Shown: in pieces, positions 31,801 through 41,145 of the stretch
Position numbering within the stretch: the first letter of the stretch is position 1
How the letters are laid out: the number at the start of each line of letters is the position of its first letter
Assembly: GCF_900091525.1 (NCBI RefSeq)
Contig: NZ_FMCU01000015.1
Coordinates: forward strand, 1 to 64,000
Direction: 5' to 3'
Length of the DNA stretch: 64,000 nucleotides
Source of the DNA: Micromonospora matsumotoense
GTDB taxonomy: Bacteria > Actinomycetota > Actinomycetes > Mycobacteriales > Micromonosporaceae
Translations under genes and position numbers: made by a program
The notes under the pieces: model-generated
Told to the model about the DNA's origin: nothing
Database searches by the model: none
Seen by the model: the letters and a program-made list of their open reading frames with translations, nothing else

Positions 31801-33788
31801 GCGTACGGAGACACCTCCTAGTAGTGGCGACGCAATGCCACACCATGGGGCCACCGCTAGTTCGACTTGAGGAAGCAGCCCGGGCACTGCATGACGCGCT
31901 CACTGACGATTGCCTGGGCGCCTGCCTTCCCGGGCTGCCCGGTCAGAGTGGCCTGCTTGTCGGCTACCTGGACCAAGCTGAGATCGAGAGAAACGTCCGG
32001 GAAGCCGTTGAGTATGCTGCCGAGCACTCCGCGACCCTGGTTCTCGCGCTACTCGGTCACGGGTTCGTTCCTGGCGACAACCCGACGCTCTACCTCATGG
32101 CGCGCGACTCGACCCAAGGGCTACCGAATACCGCCGTAAACGTTCCCGCCTTGCTCCAGGCAGCGGTGGATCGGATGGGCGTGGCCGGTGTGCTGGCCTT
32201 GATCGACACATGCAGTGCAGCCGCCGCCGTGCCACCAGTGCCATCCTTGACTATCGGAGCGCGTCAGGGTAGAACCCGCCTGGATCTCCTAATGGCCTCG
32301 GCGGTGCAGCAGTCGGCGATCGACTTCAACATGACCACCGCCCTTGTCGACCTAGTACGTTCCGGTACCGGCGACACGCTCACGCTCGGCGTGGACGCGA
32401 TCCTGCCCGAGCTGCGTATTCGCGCTCGATGGCAGAGCATTGTTTTCCACCGCTACGACGGCCAGGCTGAGGACCTGTGGCTGAGCCGCAACCCGCGGGT
32501 CGCGCCGGTGTCTAGCCGATACGGCTCATTCGGATTCGGGCAGTACCAAAGGGCCATGCGCGCCGCGCTGCCGCAGCTACATGCACTGCCCCCGGTCGCT
32601 GAGGCACTGGACCTGCTACTCGATGCCCCGGAGTCGCCGCAGCGATCGCGGGCCGAAAGCGTGGTGCGCGACCTCTACAGCGTTCTTCGGACCTGCGAAC
32701 TGCTCCGCAGTTCGCTGCTACGGGATGCGGTGACGCACGAGGCCCTACGCCGTGCCTCCCCGGTCATTCTTCCGCCGGAGTTCTTTGCACCTGGAGCGTT
32801 CACCGAGGCGGAGGTTGCCGCTTACTTGGCGCTGAACCCACAGGTCGGGCAGAGCGGACCGGCGCAGCTAGTGCGCTTCATTCTTACCCTTGCTGAGCAA
32901 GCTGGCCGCGACCTACAGGCACCGGAGCTGCGGCGCTGGGTCGATGAGTTGGGACTACTGGCATACGCCAACGAGGTGATCGCGGAACTCAGCGATCGCC
33001 AGGCGCCCCGGGAGCTACGTCTCATCGTGAGCCTGCACGCATCGCTGACCGGAGACTGGCCCGAGGTGGTCCAAGCCTGGGTGATGCACGGCGACGAGGA
33101 CGTCGATCACGCCGACCACCCCTGTGAGCCAACCCCTGATGGCGTCGCGATCGCCGTCTTCTCTGCCGTAGACGAAGCCGAGCGACTCGCTGATGCCCGC
33201 GGACTGCCGCTACGTCACGTCGAGGTGGCTGCCCCGGCCGGTCTACTGCTTCAGTGGCGTCCAGAGGAGATCGAGCTGGGGATCCGACTCGGGCTGACCC
33301 ACGACGTGGTGCTGCACTGGAGTGACCGGTTCAAGCAGTCACCGGAAACGAGGCGGATAAACCGGTGGCTACGAGACCGCCTGCGCGCCGAGCGCCCCAC
33401 CCCAGGCCACCCATTCGACTGGCTCGACGACCACCGGATGCTTGAAATCGGCCAGCTGCGGGATCAGCTGAAACAGCAGTCGTTTGGCACCGCAGTGGCG
33501 GTCGGGTGCCAGCTGCGGGAACCGGAGGAGGTTCTAACCTTACTGCTGACCTTTACACCGATCGTCATCTGGCTAGGCGACCCTACTCCGACCGGCGACC
33601 CTCGCGCCGACCTGATCGCCGCCTGGCGAGAGCTACCAAGAGGGTTTCTCACCGCATACCGTAAGCGCTGGCGCAACGAGCCGACCCAAGACGTGCTCGC
33701 CGATCTGCGGGCTGTGTGGGACGACGAGCGTTGGCTCGATTTCTGTCACCGAATGCAGTGGCGAGACGTGCAGGAGGACAAACAATGA
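31797..33788 (+). CDS. VMAP protein with N-terminal caspase-like peptidase
   Basis: 663 aa starting at the ATG at 31797. Residues ~1-220 look like a caspase/CHAT-clan peptidase: strand RRHLLVVATQ, His in LVLALLGHGF (~87), and Cys in LALIDTCSAAAAV (~137), the usual His/Cys dyad spacing. A middle helical region and a C-terminal beta-rich region (~440-600; HVEVAAPAGLLLQWRPEEIE, VGCQLREPEEVLTLL) correspond to the vWA-MoxR associated protein (VMAP) architecture. In the published model these proteins couple a MoxR/vWA sensing pair to an effector. Overlaps MoxR by four bases. Domain calls are by motif and context. Confidence 0.7.
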   Translation: MSVRRHLLVVATQCHTMGPPLVRLEEAARALHDALTDDCLGACLPGLPGQSGLLVGYLDQAEIERNVREAVEYAAEHSATLVLALLGHGFVPGDNPTLYLMARDSTQGLPNTAVNVPALLQAAVDRMGVAGVLALIDTCSAAAAVPPVPSLTIGARQGRTRLDLLMASAVQQSAIDFNMTTALVDLVRSGTGDTLTLGVDAILPELRIRARWQSIVFHRYDGQAEDLWLSRNPRVAPVSSRYGSFGFGQYQRAMRAALPQLHALPPVAEALDLLLDAPESPQRSRAESVVRDLYSVLRTCELLRSSLLRDAVTHEALRRASPVILPPEFFAPGAFTEAEVAAYLALNPQVGQSGPAQLVRFILTLAEQAGRDLQAPELRRWVDELGLLAYANEVIAELSDRQAPRELRLIVSLHASLTGDWPEVVQAWVMHGDEDVDHADHPCEPTPDGVAIAVFSAVDEAERLADARGLPLRHVEVAAPAGLLLQWRPEEIELGIRLGLTHDVVLHWSDRFKQSPETRRINRWLRDRLRAERPTPGHPFDWLDDHRMLEIGQLRDQLKQQSFGTAVAVGCQLREPEEVLTLLLTFTPIVIWLGDPTPTGDPRADLIAAWRELPRGFLTAYRKRWRNEPTQDVLADLRAVWDDERWLDFCHRMQWRDVQEDKQ

Positions 33789-34717
33789 CATGGCGCGCCG
33801 TTTACCACGGTGATGGCAAGGCGCGAGAGACGAAAATCCCGCCCGCTCCTCCGTGGCGAGAGTTCCCTCGTCAGCCACTCGGCGAGATCTTCCAGCCGCC
33901 GGACGGCTTAGTTGAAGCCGTCAACGCTGCCGTCTGCCTGCGCCGCCCGCTGCTGATCACCGGTGCTCCCGGCTCCGGAAAGTCGGCTGTAATCGAATCC
34001 GTCGCAGCCGAACTGCGGCTTGGTCGGGTGCTGCGCTGGCACATTACCTCCCGCAGCACACTGACCGAAGCGCTCTATCGCTACGACGCGTTGGGCCGCA
34101 TTCATGCGCAACAGCTCGCCGCCACGACCGGCACCCAACCGGCCGAGGACATCGGGCCGTTCCTACAGCTCGGCCCGCTCGGCACCGCGCTACTGCCGTC
34201 GAAGCGGCCACGACCGATGCTGATTGATGAGATCGACAAAAGCGATCTCGATCTACCAAGCGACCTACTGGACGTTCTTGAGCGCGGCGAGTTCGAGATC
34301 CCCGAGCTAGCCCGCCACGATCGGGCAGAAGTGGCCGTCCGGGAATGGGGCAGCGATGCCCGACCGACCGTTGTCCGTGGCCGTATTCAATGCACTGAAT
34401 TCCCTTTCATCGTGATGACGAGCAATGGCGAGCGCGACTTTCCAGGGCCGTTCCTACGTCGTTGCATCCGGTTCGTGATGCCTCAGCCGACAGTGGAGAT
34501 GTTAAGTCGGGTAGTTCATGCTCACCTCACCTCACCGCCAGATGCGGAGGCCATGCAGCTAATCCAGTCCTTCGTTGATCGGGTCCGGTCGGGCGAGAGT
34601 CTCGCCGTGGACCAACTTCTTAACACAGTCTTCCTGCTGCGGGGAACCGACACCCCAAAGGACGCAACCCGCAAGCAACTGCGCGAGCTCCTGCTGCGGG
34701 AACTCTCACGTGTCTGA
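33785..34717 (+). CDS. MoxR-like AAA+ ATPase of the VMAP operon
   Basis: 310 aa from the ATG at 33785 (overlap ATGA with the VMAP stop). Walker A is TGAPGSGKSA (~59-68), Walker B RPMLIDEIDKSDLDLP (~145-160) and sensor 1 FPFIVMTSNGERDFPGPFLR. It belongs to the MoxR-like subset of conflict-system ATPases and is distinct from the MoxR at 18972. It ends with a helical lid and overlaps the vWA gene by eight bases. It should be the NTP-dependent switch of the system. Confidence 0.85.
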   Translation: MTWRAVYHGDGKARETKIPPAPPWREFPRQPLGEIFQPPDGLVEAVNAAVCLRRPLLITGAPGSGKSAVIESVAAELRLGRVLRWHITSRSTLTEALYRYDALGRIHAQQLAATTGTQPAEDIGPFLQLGPLGTALLPSKRPRPMLIDEIDKSDLDLPSDLLDVLERGEFEIPELARHDRAEVAVREWGSDARPTVVRGRIQCTEFPFIVMTSNGERDFPGPFLRRCIRFVMPQPTVEMLSRVVHAHLTSPPDAEAMQLIQSFVDRVRSGESLAVDQLLNTVFLLRGTDTPKDATRKQLRELLLRELSRV

Positions 34718-37700
34718 AGAACTGGTACCGGTCATCGCTACGCTCCGATCGATCGACCCTAAAGCGGACGCCATCGCCATTGCCGAGGCGCTGTGGCTGT
34801 GCGCCCAGGGACACCGTACTGCCGAGCCTGTTGCCTCGTCAGCAGCAGACCCTGCCGCAGACAGTCAATACCGGCAGATCGATACGGACGGTGACGGCTC
34901 TCCGGTGCGACCGCGCTCCCAACCCGGCAGGATTGGCAGGCCGCTTTACGACATGTTGCCCGGATCCCATAGCAGCGGCCTAGGGCTCCGAGTCGGCATC
35001 AACGCGGCGCGGCCTCTGCCGCGTGCGCTCGAACTTGCCCGGGCGCTACGTCCCTTCAAGACCCCCTGGCGGGCTGGGCGGCACGGGCAGCTGGACATCG
35101 ACGCGACCGTACGGGGATATGCCGAAACGGGTCAGCTCGTTCCCGCGTTCAGACCAGCCCCGGAGCGGTGGTTCGAAGCCGCGCTGGTGGTGGATCGGTC
35201 TCCCGGCATGGCCGCGTGGGCCGACATAGTGCTCGAGTTTCGTCGAATCCTCGCGCAGTTGGGTGCCTTCCGAACGATTCAAACGTTCTATCTGGATCCC
35301 AGCAGCGACCGTCAGGTGTTGTCGGATACCGCAGGGCTGCCAACTCCGCCGCGACGGCTACGGGCCACCGATGCGCGCCAGATGATCTTTGTCTTTACCG
35401 ACTGCTCCGCTGCGGGCTGGCAGCGGCGTGAGGTCTGGAAGACGCTGCGGGCATGGTCGGAGTCGACGCCGACGGCACTAATCAACCCAATCTCTGCCAA
35501 GCTCTGGGACCACGCGGGCCTTAATCTACCCGCCACCCGCGTCCGCGCACCGGCTCCGGGCAGTCGAAACCAGGCGTTGAGCTTCCGGCTACCGCCGATG
35601 CTTCGGTTCGGCCCGGCCAAGGACGAGTCGTGGCTCCCGGTGCCGGTACTCGCTCTGACGCCGCACTCCCTGAGCCGGTTCGCTGCCGCTCTGATGCGGT
35701 GTGACCCGGCCGGTTGCGAGGCGGTGCTTACCACAGCTAAGGGCCGTTGGACCGCCGAATATTCAGCATCCCATAATGGCCAGGCCGACGAGCCACAGGC
35801 TAGGGCGCTCGTTACGTCGTTCCGCCGTTTGGCCTCACCGGCGGCGAACCGGCTCGCCGTCTTGGCTGCTACCTGCGAGCGGCTCACGCTGCCAATGCTA
35901 CGGCTGATCGCTGAGACGGCTGTGCCAGAGGCCGGTATCAGTGACATCGGAGAGGTGATCGCTGGCGGCCTGCTGGCAGTGGATGCGGCACAGCAGCCCC
36001 CGTTCTTCTTCTTCCAGCCCGGTGTCCGCAAGCAACTTCAGGAGAACTTGCGCGTAGACGACGTATGGCGGCTATACGAACTGCTGAGCCAGCATGTCGG
36101 CGAGCGAAGCGGCGCGCCGAACCGGTTCCCGGTCGTCTTCCCCGAGTCAGGTGGTGACGTACCATTGCCGCTAGACGCAGTACCTTTTGCGATCGCGTCC
36201 GCAGATGCGCTGCAGGTTTTGGGAATCCCGGCCCAGCCGGTGGCCGGTGCGGAATTCAGTCCGCGTTCCGGGCAGGCAGAACTGCTGGGTTCCGTCCGCG
36301 AGAGGCTGCGCGGTCTGGTTCCCAATGAAGCGAATGCCGATCTCCGACAGATCAGTCGGTGCAGGAAAATTCTTGCCCAAGCCGACCTGGCAGCAGCCGA
36401 GGTCGCGATCCTCCTGGAAGCAATCTCCGTCGAGACCGCAACTCTGGAACAATTCCGGAATCCAGATTTTGTCGAGCTCATCGTCGAGGCCCTTTTCGAA
36501 GGATTCTGGAAGGCGTTGAGGCAGTGGGTCTTCGAAGATTCTGATCTTCCGCTCTGCTGGGCTGCATTGTTCCAGCCGCCGCGCGTGGTCACAGCGTCTG
36601 CGGTCCGACGGGCCGCCGTGGCTCTCAATGTGGTTCTCAACTTCGAATTGCCGCGGTCGACTTCGGTTGCGGCGGCACGCCACCAGCACACGCTCCGGAA
36701 TGGCGGCCCCGAGCATCTGGATCACCGACGGCTCGTCGAGGTGTTCTCCGGTGCCCTTCCAGGGGTCGACTGGAACTATCTCCAGCGCTGGCAGCTGCTG
36801 ATCGCTACGCTGAACGGCGACCTAGACGCCTGGCACGGAGGCGAGCTCGCCGCATACACCCAGGACGTCGTGTGGCGAAGCATTCGGCAGATGGCGCACT
36901 CGGACGTAGTCCGGCGACAGGCTGAGTTAGTGTCGCTGGACCGCACTACTGCGGCGCTCGGTAGGCTGCTCGGTTCGTCGCTCGGTGCCTCGCTGAGGTT
37001 CGAGACCGACGAAGCGTTGATCGTCCAAGATCCGCTGTCAGACCGGGCGATGGCCAGAGCGGACGAAGATCCTATTCTGTCTTCTCCAGCTTGGCTGGCT
37101 GTGGACGCGGTATTGCGGCATGAGTTCGATGACGTGCGAACCCTAGTGACCATACTCAGGCGACTACAGGACCACCTCGAGCAGGCGTCACCACTATCGC
37201 AAGTAAATGCGATCTCCACTTTCAATGAATTATATCTTCAAATCGCTGAGAACGTACTTAATGGGCTGCATGCAGGCCGCTTCCACAGTCCCGCGTTCAT
37301 CTCCCTGCTGACTATCGAGCAAGGACGCCACTATTTCGACGCACTACGAACTTGGCGTGAGGATCCTGACCAGTGTCCACGGGCTTGGTCCGCCCTATTC
37401 GCGGGGGTCAGTCAACCCAGAACTGCCATTAGGGCCGAAGCGGCAGCAGGCATCAACGCGCTAATAAACTTCGACCTGCCGTTCGCGCTGGTGGACACGC
37501 TCATGCTATTAAAATCCGAACCCATCGACGGCACAGAACAGCACTCGGATTACCTCCAACTCAATGAGATTTTCGCCAGAAAGATCCCTGCCTTGCGCCG
37601 AGGCTATTTGGAAAGGTGGCAGCTTATGCTCGATATGCTTAACGGCGACTTAGATGACTGGTATCAGGGCGAGCTGGTGCAATACAGCCGCGACGTCGCC

Positions 37701-37835
37701 TGGCGCAATGCCCAAAGGCTGTGGGGTATCCGCTACGACGCCATACGTTTACAGCGCGAAAGGGATCGGCTCGACCAAAACTCTGCTGCTCTCGGAAAGC
37801 TGTTGCTCTCACCGCTCGGCGCCTTCCTGCAATAG
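34710..37835 (+). CDS. SAV_2336-type vWA protein with two C-terminal DUF5995-like domains
   Basis: 1041 aa from a GTG at 34710. The N-terminal ~25 residues (TLRSIDPKADAIAIAEALWL) are typical of SAV_2336 N-terminal-domain proteins. A degenerate vWA domain lies at ~150-330 with DRSPGM where DxSxS is expected and a later FVFTDCSAAG. The helical middle spans ~330-570. The last ~460 residues are two diverged copies of one module: copy 1 ~583-760 (ALNVVLNFELP, YLQRWQLLIATLNGDLDAWH), copy 2 ~793-1041 (GINALINFDLPFALVDTLML, YLERWQLMLDMLNGDLDDWY). The N-x-x-[LI]-N-[FY]-[DE]-L-P box is the DUF5995 hallmark as I recall it. The fusion suggests an extra effector or adaptor. Confidence 0.75.
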   Translation: MSEELVPVIATLRSIDPKADAIAIAEALWLCAQGHRTAEPVASSAADPAADSQYRQIDTDGDGSPVRPRSQPGRIGRPLYDMLPGSHSSGLGLRVGINAARPLPRALELARALRPFKTPWRAGRHGQLDIDATVRGYAETGQLVPAFRPAPERWFEAALVVDRSPGMAAWADIVLEFRRILAQLGAFRTIQTFYLDPSSDRQVLSDTAGLPTPPRRLRATDARQMIFVFTDCSAAGWQRREVWKTLRAWSESTPTALINPISAKLWDHAGLNLPATRVRAPAPGSRNQALSFRLPPMLRFGPAKDESWLPVPVLALTPHSLSRFAAALMRCDPAGCEAVLTTAKGRWTAEYSASHNGQADEPQARALVTSFRRLASPAANRLAVLAATCERLTLPMLRLIAETAVPEAGISDIGEVIAGGLLAVDAAQQPPFFFFQPGVRKQLQENLRVDDVWRLYELLSQHVGERSGAPNRFPVVFPESGGDVPLPLDAVPFAIASADALQVLGIPAQPVAGAEFSPRSGQAELLGSVRERLRGLVPNEANADLRQISRCRKILAQADLAAAEVAILLEAISVETATLEQFRNPDFVELIVEALFEGFWKALRQWVFEDSDLPLCWAALFQPPRVVTASAVRRAAVALNVVLNFELPRSTSVAAARHQHTLRNGGPEHLDHRRLVEVFSGALPGVDWNYLQRWQLLIATLNGDLDAWHGGELAAYTQDVVWRSIRQMAHSDVVRRQAELVSLDRTTAALGRLLGSSLGASLRFETDEALIVQDPLSDRAMARADEDPILSSPAWLAVDAVLRHEFDDVRTLVTILRRLQDHLEQASPLSQVNAISTFNELYLQIAENVLNGLHAGRFHSPAFISLLTIEQGRHYFDALRTWREDPDQCPRAWSALFAGVSQPRTAIRAEAAAGINALINFDLPFALVDTLMLLKSEPIDGTEQHSDYLQLNEIFARKIPALRRGYLERWQLMLDMLNGDLDDWYQGELVQYSRDVAWRNAQRLWGIRYDAIRLQRERDRLDQNSAALGKLLLSPLGAFLQ

Positions 37836-37999
37836 CGCGCTCCCTGCGGAGAAGTAGCTTAGATCCTGATCATTTTTGACTTGATATTGCATTTTAGGGT
37901 GACTGCGGCAAGGCCGGGTATCGACGATCGTGAGGATTCAGGTGTCGAGCTCCTTGGTGGCGTGATCCACAACTCGCTGTTCGCGTTCTGGTGGTTCAT

Positions 38000-39370
38000 T
38001 TATGGGTTGGCTTCGATAGCGAGTTCCAACGCCTGGTAGGTGTAGTACCCCGACGTGCCGATGACGCCCTCGTGTTCCCGAGCCCGGGCCAGGAAATTCT
38101 GGAATGCCTTGGTGCGCGCCGGCCCTAAGTGGGCAGTCTGGCTCCACAGGTCGACGGCGATGGTCTCCATCAGGTTCGCGGTCCGGCACTGGTAGTTCTC
38201 GACCCAGGCGGTGAGTGCCGCGCTGAGGATGTCGAGGGTCAGGAAAGGGGCGTGCTTGACGAGAAGTTGTCCCACCTCTTCTCCCACCCGCCAGGCACTG
38301 GCTTGCGCCAAATAGCCCGGAATCAGCTCGGCGAAGTACCGATCCGGGTGCGCTGCGGCGACCTTCATCTGGTCCCACCACCTCTGAGCGAGGAAGTGGG
38401 CCTCCAGCTTGGGCAGCCGTTTCCGAACAAACGGGCTGCGCACGAGCGCTAAGGGGGTGATCGCCTGCACCACGGTCATCTGTCCGGGTGAACTTGCGGA
38501 GGCATGCACGACCAAGTCCTGCAGCCGGTCGGCCAGCCCTTCGTCGACGAGGTCCCAGAAGTAGTCCGCGTCGACGAACCGGATGAGCGCCCGCGTTTGG
38601 GCCGGGCCGTCGATGGTGCGAAACCTGTCACGCTGGCCAACCATGGCCTCTCGAACGAGCGCTCGATTGCGGGCAGCGAACGCCTCCAGCGCGACGGCCA
38701 TCCGGTCGGCGTGCTGGATCGCTGGCAGCAGACCACCCGGCTCCAGTTCCAGCAGGGCGCTCTTGGCGGCCAGCTGGATGATGCGACGTTGGGCGGCGGA
38801 GCGGACGCGGTCGAAGAATGCTGCCTGCAGGTGCGCCGGTGTCGGAGAGAAGCTCGAATCACAGATGTAGCTCCTGAACTCTTCGAGTGCCCGGCCGCCC
38901 TGCGTCGGTGGATGGGTGAGCAGGGCGGTGAGTGCGACGACGAGATGTCCACGGGCCACTTCCGCGTGGGGCTCGTAGGTGCCGCCGTGTAGCCGCAGGG
39001 AGGGGTGCACGCAGAGGTTGCGATCCTCCTGGATGCGGCTGAGTTCGTGGGCGTCGATCGCGTCGATCAGCTCGAACTTCTCCGCGTTGGCGAGCAGGTC
39101 GGCCTCGATGGTCTGCATGGCTTTGACGCCTTCTCGGTTGAGCCCGTGCGCCCGGGCGTTGGTGACGGCCGTGCGGAACGGGATCGCGGTCGAGTCGCCG
39201 TCGTCGGCGAGCCCGATCAGCTTCATGATGATGTCGGCGGTAACGGCGGTCCACGTCGCGGCGATGCTGGCCCTGAACGCGCCCGCGTTGTAGCAACGCA
39301 ACGCCTCCCCTGCCAGGCGCCGGGTTTCCGGGCTCCATGCCTGATTGACCAGGGTGTCTACGTCCGCCAT
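38000..39370 (-). CDS. HEPN-domain protein, divergent from the helicase operon
   Basis: 456 aa from the ATG at 39370. Residues ~15-150 form a HEPN-like four-helix unit (GEALRCYNAGAFRASIAATW, TAVTADIIMKLI) ending with R-x4-H as DRNLCVHPS (Arg117, His122), the HEPN RNase signature. The remaining ~300 residues are helical, without a recognised motif (LIRFVDADYFWDLVDEGLAD, YFAELIPGYLAQASAWRVGE). It is transcribed away from the gene at 39871 across a 500-base gap. An RNase toxin or abortive-infection effector controlled with the neighbouring helicase/nuclease operon is an attractive but unproven reading. Confidence 0.65.
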   Translation of the reverse strand: MADVDTLVNQAWSPETRRLAGEALRCYNAGAFRASIAATWTAVTADIIMKLIGLADDGDSTAIPFRTAVTNARAHGLNREGVKAMQTIEADLLANAEKFELIDAIDAHELSRIQEDRNLCVHPSLRLHGGTYEPHAEVARGHLVVALTALLTHPPTQGGRALEEFRSYICDSSFSPTPAHLQAAFFDRVRSAAQRRIIQLAAKSALLELEPGGLLPAIQHADRMAVALEAFAARNRALVREAMVGQRDRFRTIDGPAQTRALIRFVDADYFWDLVDEGLADRLQDLVVHASASSPGQMTVVQAITPLALVRSPFVRKRLPKLEAHFLAQRWWDQMKVAAAHPDRYFAELIPGYLAQASAWRVGEEVGQLLVKHAPFLTLDILSAALTAWVENYQCRTANLMETIAVDLWSQTAHLGPARTKAFQNFLARAREHEGVIGTSGYYTYQALELAIEANP

Positions 39371-39870
39371 CAAACGCCTCCGCCGCCTGCCAAACCGAGA
39401 TGCCATCTCACCATCTCCGCGCTCGCTGTCGGTGTGAGGGGGCTATGACTGCCGTCGCTCGTCTTGGGGGTCTTCGACGCCATGCGCCATGCAGCCGGTC
39501 GGGACGCCTGTGCATGGTAAAGCCGTCGCCTGCTGGTAGGCGAAGCTCCACACCACCCGGAGGTCGCGGCACTGCTGGGTAGGCATCGCCGGACGAATCC
39601 CGAGGCTGGCCAGCGCGTGCTGCGGCGCATCGCCATGTTCACGACGCCAAACGCCATGCTCTTCGTGGACGGTGGTGACCCGCTTCGGGAGCTTTCCGTC
39701 TCACCCTGATCGGTCGAGCCGCAATCAGCTGTCCGTGGGTCGGTGGGCGGATAGAAGATCGCACCTGCGCGGGTCGTCCTGTCGGTATGTCACAGCGGTC
39801 GGTGAGCTTCTTCATCCTTTGTCCTGAAGGGGGATGTCCCCGACCCACAGCGGCTGGCGAGGATCGAACG
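39371..39870. other. Divergent intergenic region
   Basis: 500 bases between the HEPN gene and the rightward helicase/PLD operon. No open frame here has coding character. It must contain both promoters, but I cannot point to a convincing -10/-35 pair or palindrome. Confidence 0.4.
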
Positions 39871-41145
39871 GTGGTTGTCTTTCTCACAGAGTTGGACCCC
39901 CGCGCGCGGGTCAAGGGGTCGCGGGACGGGCTCGGGGCGCAGCCGATATGGTCGGCGATGGGCCGGCCGCTGATCGGTAACCTGACCACCGTCACCAGGG
40001 ATCTCGCCGGGTTCATTACCTTGCTAGTCGGGCTCCGGCTGGCGGAGTTGGGTCCCGCTCAGGATGATGCCGGGCGGCAGGCCGCGTTCCTGGTGTGGGA
40101 ACAGATGGCCGGGTACGTCCGGCATGAGGTCCACAGCCACCGGGGCTTCTTCGGGCGGCAGCGGGTGGCGGCACGCGCCGCAGGCGCCAGCGGCACTGGC
40201 GGCAAGGTGACACTCTCGGCCGCACCGGATCGGCAGATCCTGAGCAACCAGAAGACCGACGGGCTGCTCGGCAACTACACCGCCCCGGCGCGGGCCTCGG
40301 CCTTGGTCGCTCCCGGCGCACCGGCGCGGCTGACCCCCGTGGCTGCAGCCTTCGTGGACGCCACCTACCTTCCCCGTCTCGCCACGGCGTGGGGTCGTGC
40401 GGCCAAGGACCTGACGAAGGCCCTCGCTGCGGAGACGGTTTCCTTCAACCTCCGGCCTAACAGCCGGCGGGACGCTGTGGCGGCGGTATTCGGCGCGCCG
40501 CTCACCGACGACGAGCGGGACTTCTACCGCCGTCACCTCGTCAACGGCGGGCCGCACGACCAGACGGAGAGCCGGCAACGCCGGCTCGCTACCCTCATCA
40601 GACTTCGCCGCCGTCAGGACGGGCAGCTGTTCGGGGCGTACGTGGCCCAGCTCATCGCCGACGCCGAGCAACACGGGTGGCCCGACTTGGCGGAGCGGTT
40701 GCATCGCGTGGCGATCTGCGAATCAGTGTTGGCCCCGGCGGCCGTGCTGTTCAGCCACCTGCTGAGCCGAGATGACGCGCATCTCGATGAGGTGGTGACG
40801 GACCTACGCAGTCAGTGGGGTGAGCGGCTCGGCTCGGTCCGGCCCGAGGCTGCGGTGCTGCTGCCGGAGCAGCAGTGGCGGGACATCGCCGCCGCGCTGG
40901 TAGAGGGCGACTATCCGGCTTTGGTCCGGGCTCTGGCGCAGCGCAATGCGACCGTCATGCGGGAACGTGGGGGCGGGCTGCCCTGGCTTGAGGTCACCGA
41001 CCAGGATCGGTTGCGGGTGCGCTTCCGAGATGAGCCAACCGATCTCCCGGCTGCCGACGAGACCCGGGACCTGTGGTGGTACCCGTACTTTCTGCCGTCG
41101 TTGATGGATGTCGTCGCCTCGGTCGAGGAAGGCGCGCATGAGTGA
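39871..41145 (+). CDS. Unknown protein, first gene of helicase/PLD operon
   Basis: 424 aa. The GTG at 39871 is preferred because GGCGAGGA lies seven bases upstream and the protein then opens with what looks like a conserved motif, FLTELDPRARVKGSRDGLG followed by QPIWSAMGRPLIGNLTTVT. An in-frame ATG at 39787 would add 28 residues of poor composition. The protein is soluble and mostly helical, with an N-terminal basic patch (FFGRQRVAARAAG), a charged middle (ESRQRRLATLIRLRRRQDGQ) and a C-terminal WWYPYFLPSLMDVV. No catalytic motif or family is recognised. It overlaps the PLD gene by eight bases, so it is an obligate member of this operon; a DNA-binding or adaptor role is possible. Confidence 0.6.
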   Translation: MVVFLTELDPRARVKGSRDGLGAQPIWSAMGRPLIGNLTTVTRDLAGFITLLVGLRLAELGPAQDDAGRQAAFLVWEQMAGYVRHEVHSHRGFFGRQRVAARAAGASGTGGKVTLSAAPDRQILSNQKTDGLLGNYTAPARASALVAPGAPARLTPVAAAFVDATYLPRLATAWGRAAKDLTKALAAETVSFNLRPNSRRDAVAAVFGAPLTDDERDFYRRHLVNGGPHDQTESRQRRLATLIRLRRRQDGQLFGAYVAQLIADAEQHGWPDLAERLHRVAICESVLAPAAVLFSHLLSRDDAHLDEVVTDLRSQWGERLGSVRPEAAVLLPEQQWRDIAAALVEGDYPALVRALAQRNATVMRERGGGLPWLEVTDQDRLRVRFRDEPTDLPAADETRDLWWYPYFLPSLMDVVASVEEGAHE

